Positions 24,658 through 34,700 of a stretch of DNA of 64,000 nt are shown in pieces. This DNA comes from Pseudoalteromonas holothuriae (GTDB taxonomy: Bacteria > Pseudomonadota > Gammaproteobacteria > Enterobacterales > Alteromonadaceae). The first letter of the stretch is position 1, and the number at the start of each line of letters is the position of its first letter. A model generated the notes under the pieces. That model was not told where the DNA came from and did not search any database. It saw only the letters and a program-made list of their open reading frames with translations. The translations under genes were made by a program, and so were the position numbers. The stretch lies in assembly GCF_945859825.1 (NCBI RefSeq), contig NZ_CAMAPC010000011.1, positions 1-64,000 on the forward strand. The letters run 5' to 3'.

Positions 24658-24801
24658 CGCTCTGAAGCGGAGAAAAATAACCGTAATCGTTATATTAAAG
24701 CGATAGGTCAAAAACTCACTGCGGACACAATGCGTAAAATTGATGGGCAACTAGCGACTGACTTAAACACCCCACTTAACACTACGATACTCCCTCTGTA
24801 A
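24658..24801 (+). pseudogene. 47-codon coding remnant, unidentified
   Basis: The frame reads RSEAEKNNRNRYIKAIGQK and ends TTILPL at a TAA. The composition looks like a real protein C-terminus, but there is no start codon or ribosome-binding site. I cannot assign a family. Confidence 0.3.
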
Positions 24802-24956
24802 ATGCTTTGAAAGTGCATTGAAATTATTTTATAACAAAAACAGATCAAGCTTTGCAGTGATGCGAGATGGCAATGTAGATGTTAGTATCAACCCTTAACT
24901 GAGCATAGAGGATATTGGAGTATTTGGAATGTAGGAAGTAATAGACTGGGAATAAC

Positions 24957-25245
24957 ATGATAACGGTACGTAAAAGACAGGTCAGTTTGGTTGATTACTA
25001 TGACTGTATATCACGGTGTGTTTGTCGTGCTTTTTTGTGTGGTGATGATAGGGTAACAGGCAAAAGTTATGAGCACCGCAGAACGGGTAGAAGATAAGCT
25101 GCTAGCGCTTACCAAAGTAATTTACATTGACGTGTGCGGTAATGAGCAATCATACGCATATTGCGTTGTATGTAGATGATAAAAAAGCGAAGCGGTTGAA
25201 TGATGAAGCCATACTTATTCGTTGGAACAAATTATTCAAAGGCAC
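24957..25245 (+). pseudogene. RAYT transposase 5' remnant
   Basis: Matches codons 1 to about 101 of the RAYT at 1001 (VRKRQVSLVDYY, NHTHI region) but has several small deletions, including a 2-base one after CACCGCAGA and one that removes part of the ALAKVFCIDV segment. The frame is broken, and homology ends at GGCAC (25245). Not functional. Confidence 0.85.
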
Positions 25246-25350
25246 AATAGCCAGTCTTCGATTGTAAGTAATATTAGCTTTAAATTGTTCCCATTTAAAA
25301 AAACTGTGATTCAAATTTGATGCTAAGTAAGTTATTTGGCATGGGCAAAG

Positions 25351-28300
25351 TTACCGTAAGTTATTTGCTATGATCTTTTCGAGCGCTTTTGCACTGACAG
25401 GTCGAGAAAAGTAATAACCTTGCATAAAGTGGCAACCAATATTTTTTAAAAATGCGAGCTGTTCCTCGGTTTCTACACCTTCAGCAATACAAGTCATTTG
25501 TAAGCTTTGTGCCAGCAAATAGATAGTTTTAATAATGGACTTATTACTATTTAATACATTTAGCTTTCTAACAAAACCTTGGTCAATCTTTATAATATCA
25601 ATGGGAAATTGATTTAAATAGGTTAAAGATGAGTAGCCTGTACCAAAATCATCTAGCAGTAAAACAAATCCAGCTTGCTTTAATGCATTGAGCGAACGCT
25701 TCGCTTTTTCTGTGTCTTCCATCAGCGAACTTTCGGTGATTTCAAGTCGCAAAACTGTGGTGTTTAGATTGAATGATTTCAGAATGTTGATTAAATTGCG
25801 TGCTATATCTGATTTTAAAATGTGCACTGCTGATAGGTTTAAAGATAGATAAAAGTCTTGGTCGTTACGAATAAAGTCTTTGAGTTCATAAAGTGCGCGC
25901 TTTAAAGCTTGTTCAGTCATTAACTCAATTAACCCAACTTCTTCCGATATAGGTATAAAGTCCATCGGGGAAATTGGCTCTCCCTCGTGGCGCCATCTCA
26001 TTAACAGTTCAACGCCTACAACTCGGCCACTAATTATATTCACAATAGGTTGATAGTTGTTGTATATTTGATCATCTGTGTAGGCTGTTTTAAGCGCATT
26101 TTCTAAAGTTAGTTTACGAGAAAGTTGTGTATTCATCTGCGTGGTAAAAAACTTAAAGCCATTACGACCCGCTTTTTTGGCATGGATCATCGCAATGTCA
26201 GCATTACGAATGAGCATTTCAGGAGTTTGCGCATCAAATGGGTACATTGCCACTCCAATACTGGCAGATATACTCATAGAAATACCACCAATTTCAATCT
26301 TGTTTGGTAAGCATTCGAGCAGCTCAGTTGCCAGTTCACTCAGCTTATGTGGAGAGTCGATATCTTTAACCAATACTAAAAATTCATCACCACTTTGACG
26401 TCCTAAAATACAATATCGTGGCAATTTATCAGAGATCCTTTGTGTAATTTTTATCAATAACTGGTCTCCGGTGTGATGACCATATGCATCATTGATTGGT
26501 TTGAACTTATCAAGGTCAATAAACAGTAGTGCGCAATTGCTTGTCGATGATTTTGCACGATGTAGTGCAAACTCAATGTGCTGTAGCATTAAATTTCGAT
26601 TTGGCAGTTTCGTTAATGAGTCAAAGTTAGCCAAATAACGCAGTTCGCTTTCAGCCTGTTTTTGCTCTGTTAAATCTGATATTACAATAACATAATGCTC
26701 AATATGCTCAGTGTTTTTTGAAATTGCATTAATACTTAAGTTAATTGGATGTACATTTTGATGAGATGTTTTAACTGTCAGCTCTTGTCTTATGAGCTGT
26801 TTTGGCCCAAGTTGGCGCATTCGCTTTAAAAGGCTCTTTAATCGCGTTTTACCAACAACTTGGGAAAACTTACTCAATGAAAGATCATGAATAGCTGTAC
26901 TATCATTTAATTCAAAAGCATAACAGAAGCTTGAATTGACTGATAAAGGCGTGAAATCAGCATCTAAAATTAAAATCCAATCGCTTACTTGGCTAAATGC
27001 TTCACCGAGTATTGTTGCTCGTAAATCAACAGCCTTTTGTTCTGTAATGTTGGTATAGATCCCCATTACTTGATCAGGGCGACCGTGTTCGTCAAAACTT
27101 AAGACTTGGCCAATATCGTGATACCACAACCAAGACCCGTCATTGCCTTTAACCCTATAGGTCAATGAAAATTGCTTGTTTCTAGTTGAATGGAGTATTT
27201 TTTCCCATGTAATTTGTACGCGTTCTTGATCATCAGGATGGATAAGAGAAGCGTAGTGTTTTAAAGGAACTTGTTCACTATTGTGCTGTGTTAATAAACA
27301 ATCTGAGTTGCGTTTTTGTGTTACCACTTTAGATTGTAAATCTACTTGCCATATGCCACTTTTAGTCGTGTTTAATGCCATTTCTGTTTGCTGTTTATTG
27401 ACCGTCACTGCATGTAAAGCGGCTTCCATGGCTTGTCTTTTATTATAGTTTTGCTTAAACCAAATGAATGATATACCGCCAATGCTTATAAGGTAAAAAG
27501 TCCATGCTATTGGAGAATTAAAAGGAGAGTATTTGACGTTAAAAGGCACTGTGATTGAAGCTATAACCGTTTTGTTGCCTAATGTTTGCTGTTTTATTGA
27601 GAGTGTATATTGACCAGGCTTTAGCTGGCTAAAAAATAAGTAGTTGACCTTTAAATTATCAAACTCCATTTCAGTTGGCCCTTTTAAATCAACATGATAT
27701 TGGTAGCTCGCTTGATTTGAAAAGTCAAAATTACTGAATTTAATTCTTAGCCCTAAGTCATTAGGTTCTAAGGTTAGACGCTGGTTATTGATAAAGCTCG
27801 GGGAGTAGTTTAGGTCACGTGTCATCAAACTTATATCTGTAATGGCGAGTTTAGCCATGGTATTAGCGTGTTTGGTGAAGTCATCAGGAGAAAACCAAAC
27901 TACTCCATTAATGGTACCAAATGCCATCTTACCACTTTTTATTACGGCGCTAGCATTGGCATTAAATTCATTGTTTGGTAGTCCGTGATTGGTATCAAAT
28001 CGTTGAATTTGTTTGGTTTTTATATTGTATCGAAGTAGTCCAGATTGACTACTTAACCACAAATACCCCAAATTATCAGCGTGTATTTGATATACCGTTT
28101 GGGGGGCTTTCTCAGGCGGTAACTTAACCTTAAATTTAACCGATAAATTATCTGCATTAAGTGCAATAACACCGTCAGTTGAACTTGCAAGCCATATAGT
28201 ACCGTCTGCTGTAGCTATCCAACTATCAATTACCGAAAACTGTTCTGACTCTTGTTGCTCAAATTCATAAATCGTCGTTATTAAGCCTGTATTTTCATTA

Positions 28301-29853
28301 AAACTTACAAGTCTATGTGCTGTGCTAATTAGATATTCAGTTGGCCTTGATGGCAATGGAGGCAAAAACTTATAAGTATTATCCACATCAAGTTGTTGGG
28401 TCAAGGTTGTTAAAGGTCGTACTACTTCGTTTTTTGCATCATAGACAAAAAAACCACTTTTACTAATAAATACAATTTGATTATTTGGTAACACACCCGC
28501 TCCCCAGTTTTGAACTGAGAATGGGTTTTTGCCCATTGTTGGACTTACTGGGGGTAGTCGAATATTGCCACTGTATTTATTGATTAATTTCAGGCCATTT
28601 AAAGTTTCTAAAAAGAGCTCATTGGGCATGAGTTTGTTGAGGGAGATTATTTGATAAACCGCATTCGTTGCATATGCTGCTTTAGGGTCTGCGTTTTGAT
28701 AAAAATGTTGCGGGCTTGGGTCTTGTAATGTATTAAATCTTAATACGCCATTATCTGTGGCAAGCCAAATACGACTATCGGAGTCTTGGTGTATTGCCCA
28801 AATATTGTTGTTAATAATGGTGTTATTAGTTGCTTTGAGTACATTAAAGCGCAAAGAACTTATTGGCCAATAGTAAGCGCCTTGATTTAATGTGGCCATC
28901 CAAATATTGTTATTGGTGTCTAACATTAAATCGGTGACGCTTGCTTGGGGTAGTTTGTATTTACTGTCTTGTAATGAAAGCAGTTTTTTAGCCGTTTTAG
29001 CATTTCTATTTACTTGATACACGCCACGTTCAGTGGCAATCAACTCGCCTTCTGGTGTCATAACATGATCCCAAATATTCAGCTTTGGCACTAGTATATA
29101 TGCAGAGTTTAGCTGTAAGTTTTTGTTGTTTATTGGTATTACGTATAAGCCCTGTACTGTGCCAACTAATAATCCAATAGCAGAGTCTACTTTTAATAAT
29201 TTTATATTACTATTGAGGTTGTTTTGTTGTTTACGAAGGAACTCATGTTCAAAGAGTTGTTTAGAGTCAATGTTTAAAGTAAATAGCCCATGGTTTGTGC
29301 CAATAACTAGTTGCTTGTCAATTTTAAGTAAGGCTCTTATATAGCTATGCTGCTCAAAAGATGCAATTAAAGTTGAGCGGCGATTTGTTAAGTCTATTTT
29401 ATAGAGAAAGTTATCTATTCCAGCGTAAAGTGAGTTACCTAACTTTATAGCTGCGGTGATCTCAGAAAAGGTGTTTGTATTGGTGGCTAATCTTCCTGAA
29501 TAAACCTGTTTAGCATCAAGTGTATTGATGTCAATTAGGTAAGCGCCATTAAAAGTGGTAGAAACCAGCAGGGTATCTTCATCTAGTAACATTAACATTG
29601 AAATGTGTTTTGTTGAGAAGTTAATAGGCTTTTTAAAGACTTCTACTAAATCACCATCATAGCGATTCAAACCCATATGTGTTCCTATCCACACATAGCC
29701 ATGTTTGTCTTGAACAATATTACTAACGCTTGCTTGAGACAGACCTTCTTCAGTAGAAAGTCGATTAATAGTGCCGCTATTTAGTGCGAAGGCATTGCTT
29801 TGTAAAACAATCGCTAAGTAAGCAAAAAAAATGAGCACACAGCTACGATACAT
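25351..29853 (-). CDS. Reg_prop beta-propeller sensor with PAS, GGDEF and EAL domains
   Basis: The 1500-residue protein has a signal peptide (about 1-24). A periplasmic two-component-regulator propeller follows, with repeats such as GYVWIGTHMGLNRYDG, DSRIWLATDNGVLRF and GTIWLASSTDGV. A Y_Y_Y domain (about 700-780) and one membrane helix near 790-810 come next. Two PAS segments (about 830-1060), GGDEF (about 1068-1235) and EAL (about 1260-1500) make up the cytoplasmic part. The GGDEF active-site loop reads SGDEF and the EAL motif reads ELL. Other EAL residues (EITES, DDFGTGYSS, EGVE) are kept, so phosphodiesterase activity is likely and cyclase activity possible. It probably links a periplasmic signal, perhaps a polysaccharide, to c-di-GMP. 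It is transcribed alone. Confidence 0.92.
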   Translation of the reverse strand: MYRSCVLIFFAYLAIVLQSNAFALNSGTINRLSTEEGLSQASVSNIVQDKHGYVWIGTHMGLNRYDGDLVEVFKKPINFSTKHISMLMLLDEDTLLVSTTFNGAYLIDINTLDAKQVYSGRLATNTNTFSEITAAIKLGNSLYAGIDNFLYKIDLTNRRSTLIASFEQHSYIRALLKIDKQLVIGTNHGLFTLNIDSKQLFEHEFLRKQQNNLNSNIKLLKVDSAIGLLVGTVQGLYVIPINNKNLQLNSAYILVPKLNIWDHVMTPEGELIATERGVYQVNRNAKTAKKLLSLQDSKYKLPQASVTDLMLDTNNNIWMATLNQGAYYWPISSLRFNVLKATNNTIINNNIWAIHQDSDSRIWLATDNGVLRFNTLQDPSPQHFYQNADPKAAYATNAVYQIISLNKLMPNELFLETLNGLKLINKYSGNIRLPPVSPTMGKNPFSVQNWGAGVLPNNQIVFISKSGFFVYDAKNEVVRPLTTLTQQLDVDNTYKFLPPLPSRPTEYLISTAHRLVSFNENTGLITTIYEFEQQESEQFSVIDSWIATADGTIWLASSTDGVIALNADNLSVKFKVKLPPEKAPQTVYQIHADNLGYLWLSSQSGLLRYNIKTKQIQRFDTNHGLPNNEFNANASAVIKSGKMAFGTINGVVWFSPDDFTKHANTMAKLAITDISLMTRDLNYSPSFINNQRLTLEPNDLGLRIKFSNFDFSNQASYQYHVDLKGPTEMEFDNLKVNYLFFSQLKPGQYTLSIKQQTLGNKTVIASITVPFNVKYSPFNSPIAWTFYLISIGGISFIWFKQNYNKRQAMEAALHAVTVNKQQTEMALNTTKSGIWQVDLQSKVVTQKRNSDCLLTQHNSEQVPLKHYASLIHPDDQERVQITWEKILHSTRNKQFSLTYRVKGNDGSWLWYHDIGQVLSFDEHGRPDQVMGIYTNITEQKAVDLRATILGEAFSQVSDWILILDADFTPLSVNSSFCYAFELNDSTAIHDLSLSKFSQVVGKTRLKSLLKRMRQLGPKQLIRQELTVKTSHQNVHPINLSINAISKNTEHIEHYVIVISDLTEQKQAESELRYLANFDSLTKLPNRNLMLQHIEFALHRAKSSTSNCALLFIDLDKFKPINDAYGHHTGDQLLIKITQRISDKLPRYCILGRQSGDEFLVLVKDIDSPHKLSELATELLECLPNKIEIGGISMSISASIGVAMYPFDAQTPEMLIRNADIAMIHAKKAGRNGFKFFTTQMNTQLSRKLTLENALKTAYTDDQIYNNYQPIVNIISGRVVGVELLMRWRHEGEPISPMDFIPISEEVGLIELMTEQALKRALYELKDFIRNDQDFYLSLNLSAVHILKSDIARNLINILKSFNLNTTVLRLEITESSLMEDTEKAKRSLNALKQAGFVLLLDDFGTGYSSLTYLNQFPIDIIKIDQGFVRKLNVLNSNKSIIKTIYLLAQSLQMTCIAEGVETEEQLAFLKNIGCHFMQGYYFSRPVSAKALEKIIANNLR

Positions 29854-30386
29854 GTAATCGTCCTTCGAATTGTTATTGTTTAATTGTCATGTTTCCTGCT
29901 TTCTAAGGCGTTACTATGTTCGAGTGTGAGGTAATACTTCCCATTAAACTAGTTTAATACCAATTTTATTAAAACATTGATCATTCTAGCGAGTTAAATA
30001 ACTCAAGTAGAACAAATACATGCCGAAATTTTTGCCTGGTTACTAAGCCATTTATCTATCGTAATATCTGGTCATTTATTTAATGCAATTGATATAGCAC
30101 GCTTATTTAAACAGTATTATTGTACCCAACTAGACTGGTTGATGCCTTAAAAAGGGGTTACTTAATAACGTCACCAACTTCATTTAATAGAAATTTTAGT
30201 ATAGTTTTTTATTAATTACAGGGGCCTAGTCGTAAGTAATCATTTATTCGTTACTACATACTAAGTTTATGATCAACTTGTATGTAAATAACAATAATTA
30301 TCATTTTTTGTTTTTTGTAGTTGATAACTATTTTTGTTTAGATTAAACTTATTGGCAGTTAATGTTATTGAGATTGGTTCGTATTC
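29854..30386. other. Intergenic stretch with MITE-like end and short coding remnant
   Basis: TAATACCAATTTTATTAAA at 29956 resembles the terminus of the MITE at 36200, and a degenerate inverted partner may lie near 30097. An open frame without start codon, 30001-30150, reads AEIFAWLLSHLSIVISGH and ends LDWLMP. It looks like an old gene fragment, not identified. A Fur-like box follows at 30287. Confidence 0.4.
30287..30305 (+). promoter_or_regulatory. Fur-like box upstream of bfd
   Basis: AATAACAATAATTATCATT matches the 19-bp Fur consensus at 13 positions by eye. It lies about 80 bases before bfd. Induction of bfd under iron limitation is known in other bacteria and fits. Confidence 0.55.
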
Positions 30387-30581
30387 ATGTACATCTGTAT
30401 TTGTCACGGCGTGACTGACAAAAAAATAGCCCAAACGATAGACGATGGGGCCACTAGTATGCGAGAGCTTAGCAAAGAGCTTGGCGTTGGTACGCAGTGT
30501 GGTAAATGTACGAACTGTACTAAAAAAATCTTAAACGAGAAGTTGATAGAGATTGTGGATGTGACAGATCAAGTTGCTTAA
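30387..30581 (+). CDS. bfd: Bacterioferritin-associated ferredoxin
   Basis: The 64-residue protein begins MYICICHGVTDKKI and has the four-Cys [2Fe-2S] pattern CxC...CxxC (CIC, then CGKC) of Bfd; CTNC follows. The length equals E. coli Bfd. Bfd docks on bacterioferritin near the haem and passes electrons to release stored iron. It is convergent with the two bacterioferritin genes across a shared terminator, and a Fur-like box lies upstream. This arrangement lets iron storage and iron release genes be controlled separately. Confidence 0.93.
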   Translation: MYICICHGVTDKKIAQTIDDGATSMRELSKELGVGTQCGKCTNCTKKILNEKLIEIVDVTDQVA

Positions 30582-30600
30582 TAACTTTTAGATTCAAACA

Positions 30601-30624
30601 AAAAAGGGCCTTCAGGCCCTTTTT
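30601..30624. terminator. Bidirectional terminator between bfd and bfr genes
   Basis: AAAAAGGGCC, loop TTCA, GGCCCTTTTT. The A and T tracts allow it to work in both directions. Confidence 0.85.
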
Positions 30625-30636
30625 TGTTGCTATAAA

Positions 30637-31101
30637 TCACAATTGCGATTGTAAATAGTTTTCAATTCCCATCACTTTTATTAAGTTTTGTTGGGTTTCA
30701 AGCCAATCGAGTTGCTCTTCTTGCTCATTTAAAATGGCATCAAGTGCTTCTCGTGAGATATAGTCTCGTTTTTGTTCAGCTAACAGAATAGCCGCTTTTA
30801 AATCACTTAATGACGTTTGTTCAAACTCCATATTAGCTGTAATCATCTCTTTGCTATTTTCACCAATACGCAGGCGACCTAAGCTTTGTAGGTTTGGCAA
30901 TCCCTCTAAAAATAAAATGCGCTCTATTAAGCGATCAGCATTTTTCATTTTTTGAATTGAGGTTTTATAATCAGCTTTATCAAGAGCGCTAAAACCAAAG
31001 TCTTTGAACATGCGAGCATGCAAAAAGTATTGGTTAATACCCACCAACTCGTTAGCCAACACGGTATTTAATGCACTGATAACGTCTTTATCACCTTTCA
31101 T
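30637..31101 (-). CDS. bfr: Bacterioferritin, haem-binding subunit lacking ferroxidase ligands
   Basis: The start at 31101 (MKGDKDVISALN, behind GGAGTC) gives 154 residues, the usual Bfr length. Glu18 and Glu94 are kept, as is Met52, the bacterioferritin haem ligand. The ferroxidase positions 51 and 54 are Lys and Asn, and the His of the ExxH pair is Leu (EEQL). This subunit should therefore bind haem but not oxidise iron. It lies 13 bases after the partner subunit gene, which shows the opposite pattern. Mixed two-subunit bacterioferritins of this type are known in Neisseria and Pseudomonas. Confidence 0.9.
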   Translation of the reverse strand: MKGDKDVISALNTVLANELVGINQYFLHARMFKDFGFSALDKADYKTSIQKMKNADRLIERILFLEGLPNLQSLGRLRIGENSKEMITANMEFEQTSLSDLKAAILLAEQKRDYISREALDAILNEQEEQLDWLETQQNLIKVMGIENYLQSQL

Positions 31102-31114
31102 GCTGACTCCTAAA

Positions 31115-31582
31115 TTATAGTTGCGTTTGAATGTAGTTTTGGGTACCAATTTTATCCATCAGTCCTAGCTGTTGCTCTAACCAATATACATGGTCTTCTT
31201 CGGTATCAAACAATAACTTTTCCAGCGTTTCGCGTGATTGATAGTCTTGCTCTTGCTCGCAGATAGCGATGGCTTCTTTAACACTTACAACAACTTCTAA
31301 TTCAAGTGTTAGATCGTTTTGCATCATAGAGCGTACGTCATGACCAATTAGTAAGTCTCGGCGTTTAGTCATGTTGGGGATGCCTTCTAGGAATAAAATA
31401 CGCTTGATTAGCCAATCAGCATGCGTTGTTTCTTCTTCCATTTCATGGTTTAGACGCTCGTATAGTTTGTTCAACCCCCAATCATCATACATGCGAGAAT
31501 GAATAAAATATTGATCAATAGCTGCTAACTCATTTGCCAAAAGTGCATTAAATGCATCAATAACGCGTTGCTTACCTTTCAT
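31115..31582 (-). CDS. bfr: Bacterioferritin, ferroxidase-type subunit without haem Met
   Basis: The 155-residue protein keeps the ferroxidase ligands Glu18, Glu51, His54, Glu94 and the ExxH pair (EEDH). Position 52, the haem-ligand Met in E. coli Bfr, is Thr. It should oxidise and store iron but lack the haem site and depend on the neighbouring subunit for haem-mediated release. It is first in the two-gene operon. A Fur-like box lies about 95 bases upstream. The stored mineral is used as an iron reserve and protects against iron-driven oxidation. Confidence 0.92.
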   Translation of the reverse strand: MKGKQRVIDAFNALLANELAAIDQYFIHSRMYDDWGLNKLYERLNHEMEEETTHADWLIKRILFLEGIPNMTKRRDLLIGHDVRSMMQNDLTLELEVVVSVKEAIAICEQEQDYQSRETLEKLLFDTEEDHVYWLEQQLGLMDKIGTQNYIQTQL

Positions 31583-31676
31583 ACCATCTGCCTGCTAATA
31601 ATTAATAGAGGGCCAGTTTATAGTAAATGATTTACCTGTCAATAAAAAACCCATGAAAATCATGCGGTTAAATATT

Positions 31677-31693
31677 GATTATAATTCGCATTA
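31677..31693 (-). promoter_or_regulatory. Fur-like box upstream of the bacterioferritin operon
   Basis: On the minus strand TAATGCGAATTATAATC matches 13 of 17 positions of the Fur consensus core, about 95 bases before the first bfr start. Direct Fur activation or repression cannot be told apart. Confidence 0.45.
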
Positions 31694-31736
31694 CAGTTAA
31701 TTTTTGTATCATTATATGGCTTAAGTGGCCGATGAA

Positions 31737-31771
31737 CCATCACCTAGGCAAGCAACTAATCTAGGTGATGG
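31737..31771. terminator. Hairpin after the RND pump gene
   Basis: CCATCACCTAG (31737-31747) pairs perfectly with CTAGGTGATGG (31761-31771). It lies just past the pump stop codon, but a T-tract is missing on the minus strand, so terminator strength is uncertain. Confidence 0.5.
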
Positions 31772-31776
31772 CTAGC

Positions 31777-34700
31777 TTATTTTTCGCTTAAAGCTGCTAT
31801 CTTAACGCGTGAAAAACGGGTAAAAAGAACTGGCAGTACAAACAGTGTTAATAGCGTTGAGCTGATGAGCCCACCAACTACCACAGTGGCAAGCGGTCGC
31901 TGAATTTCGGCCCCAACACCGCTTGACATGATCATCGGTAGCAACCCTAATGCAGATGTTAAAGCTGTTATTAAAATTGGACGTAAACGTGCTGTTGCTC
32001 CGTTAAATATAGCCTGCTGTGCTGTTTCACCTTGTGATATGCGTTGGTTGATACTCTCAACCATTACCACTGCATTTAAAATTGCCACGCCAAATAATGT
32101 AATAAAGCCTACTGAGCTTGGAACTGAGAAGTATTGTCCGCTTATATATAAAGCAAATACACCACCAATAACTCCCAAAGGTACATTAATCAAGATAAGC
32201 ATAGCTTGACCTACCGATGAAAATGCCAAATAGAGCAAAAGTGCAATCAAAGCTAGGGACAAAGGTACTATAAGAGTTAATCTTTTTTGCGCGCGTTGCT
32301 GATTCTCAAATTGGCCGCCAATGACTACCGAATAGCTCACGGGTAGAGTTATTTGGTTGTCTATTACAGAGCGGATGTTGGCAACGACGCTACCCATATC
32401 TCGACCCTCTACGTTAGCTTCAATAGCAACCGTTCGTTGAACATCTTCTCTCCTAACTTGCGCAGGGGCAGATTGAAAGCTAACTTGTGCAACGTCACCA
32501 AGCTTTACCCAAGCACCGCTCGGAGCGAGTAATCTAAGGTCTTTGATTGCTTGAGGGTTTTCTCGAAAACGATTGTCTAAACGTACATAAATATCATAGC
32601 GTTCATTACCCGTTATTATCTGACCTGCACCTGTACCGCCAATACCATCTCTTACCACAGACATCACATCCGCTACTGATAATCCATAGCGTGACAGTTG
32701 CATGCGAATTGGCTTTATAATCAATTGTGCCTCACCGGTAACTTGCTCTAAAGCAACATCGCTAGTGCCGTCGATTGTTTTAACCAGCGCCTCAATTTGT
32801 TTTCCTTTGGCAACGAGGATATCTAATTGTGGACCAAAGAGCTTAATGGCCAGCTGTGCTTTAACACCAGATAGTAGTTCATCGACTCGAGTTGCTATTG
32901 GTTGCGAGAAATTAAACAACAGGCCTGGGTGGGTAGCTAATTTTTCTAACATCAGTTTTTGCAACCCATGACGATCCTTTGCATTTTTCCAGTGTTGTAT
33001 TGGTTTGAGTCCTATATAAATTTCAATGTTATTTACGGGCTCAGGGTCACCCCCAATTTCAGCCCGGCCAATACGGCTTAATGCATAGGTTACCTCATCA
33101 AAAGAAAGCAGTTTTTGTTCGAGTATGGGAGCTACTGATAACGCCGTTTCTAAACTGGCAGAGGGCGCGAGTGTCACTCTTAAATTAATTGTACCTTCTT
33201 CAAGTTCGGGTACAAACTCCGTGCCAATTTTAGGTGTAATCACAACAGCTATAATAAGTAAAACACTGGCACTTATTAATACTAGAGCAGGTGCCGACAT
33301 CGCTTTATTAAGCAAGAAGCGATAAACCCTATCTAAAGGCGTTAGTATGACGCTTTTTCGCACTTTAAATTTGTATGTAAATAAATAAGAAGCCAGAGCG
33401 GGAACAACAACCATGGCTACAATGATTGCGCTTATCAATGCCAACATAATGCTCACGGCCATAGGTTCAAAGAGCTTGGATTCTACGCCTTCAAAACTGA
33501 ATAGGGGAATAAAGACCACCAATATGATCATTGCTGAAAAAATCACAGGCCGTGCAACGGCCTTACCGGCTCGCTTAATAGTTACTTGGCAAGATTGTGA
33601 TTGATTCTCGCTTAATTGTTTGCATATGTTCTCAACCATTACGACTGAGCCATCAACTAACATACCGATAGCAATCGCAATTCCTCCTAGCGACATTAAA
33701 TTGGCAGATAAACCGAACCAAGACATCAGTATCAAAGCCAGTGCGACTGAAATGGGGATAGAAATAAGCACCAAAAATGTTGCTCGAAGACTCATTAAAA
33801 ACAACGCTAATGTAATAATGATGAGTAAAAAGGCCATAGCTAAAGCACTTACCACGGTACTTACTGCTTTTTGAATTAAGTCTGCTTGATCATAAAAGGG
33901 CACAAACCGCACACCATCGGGGAGGGATTGTTCTATAAGCTTTATCCGTTGCTTTATCCCTGCAATGGTATTGTTGGTGTTAGCACCTAGTCGTTTTAAC
34001 ACAATGCCAGAAACTACTTCGCCCAGTTGTTCAGGCTCACCTTGTGTATTTCTACGTGTCATCGTAACCGCGCCTTGGCGAATTTCAGTACCAAGCTTTA
34101 CTTTTGCCACTTCAGCAACAGTAATAACAACACCATTAATGGTTTTTACTGGCACTTGTGCCAGTTGCTTAATCCCCTCCTGCGAGCTTGCATACCAACC
34201 TATTCCTCTTATGACTAGCTGCTCCTGAGCGCGTTGCATATACCAGCCACCAGCATTTTCATTGTTTTGAACGATCGCATTTACAACATCATGTTGAGTT
34301 AAACCATAGCTCATCAAGTGTGTTGGATTGATATGAATTTGATATTGCTTTACATTGCCACCAAACGATAGCACGTCTGTAACCCCATCAATGGGCATAA
34401 TGAGTAATTTTACAACCCAATCGTTGAGGCTTCGAAGTGTCATGGTATCAATATTTGCATTGGGTTCACTGATTAATAAATACTGATATATTTGCCCAAG
34501 GCCGGATGTATTTGGGCCCATCTGCGGTATCCCGAGCCCTGCAGGGATAAGTTCTTTGGCTGTTTGCAGGCGTTCAAATACAAGTTGGCGAGCAAAGTAA
34601 ATATCGGTTCCTTCTTTAAAAACCACGGTAATGCCAGACAGGCCTGTTTTAGAGATAGACCTTACTTGCTGTACACTTGGCAGAGCATACATTACCGCTT

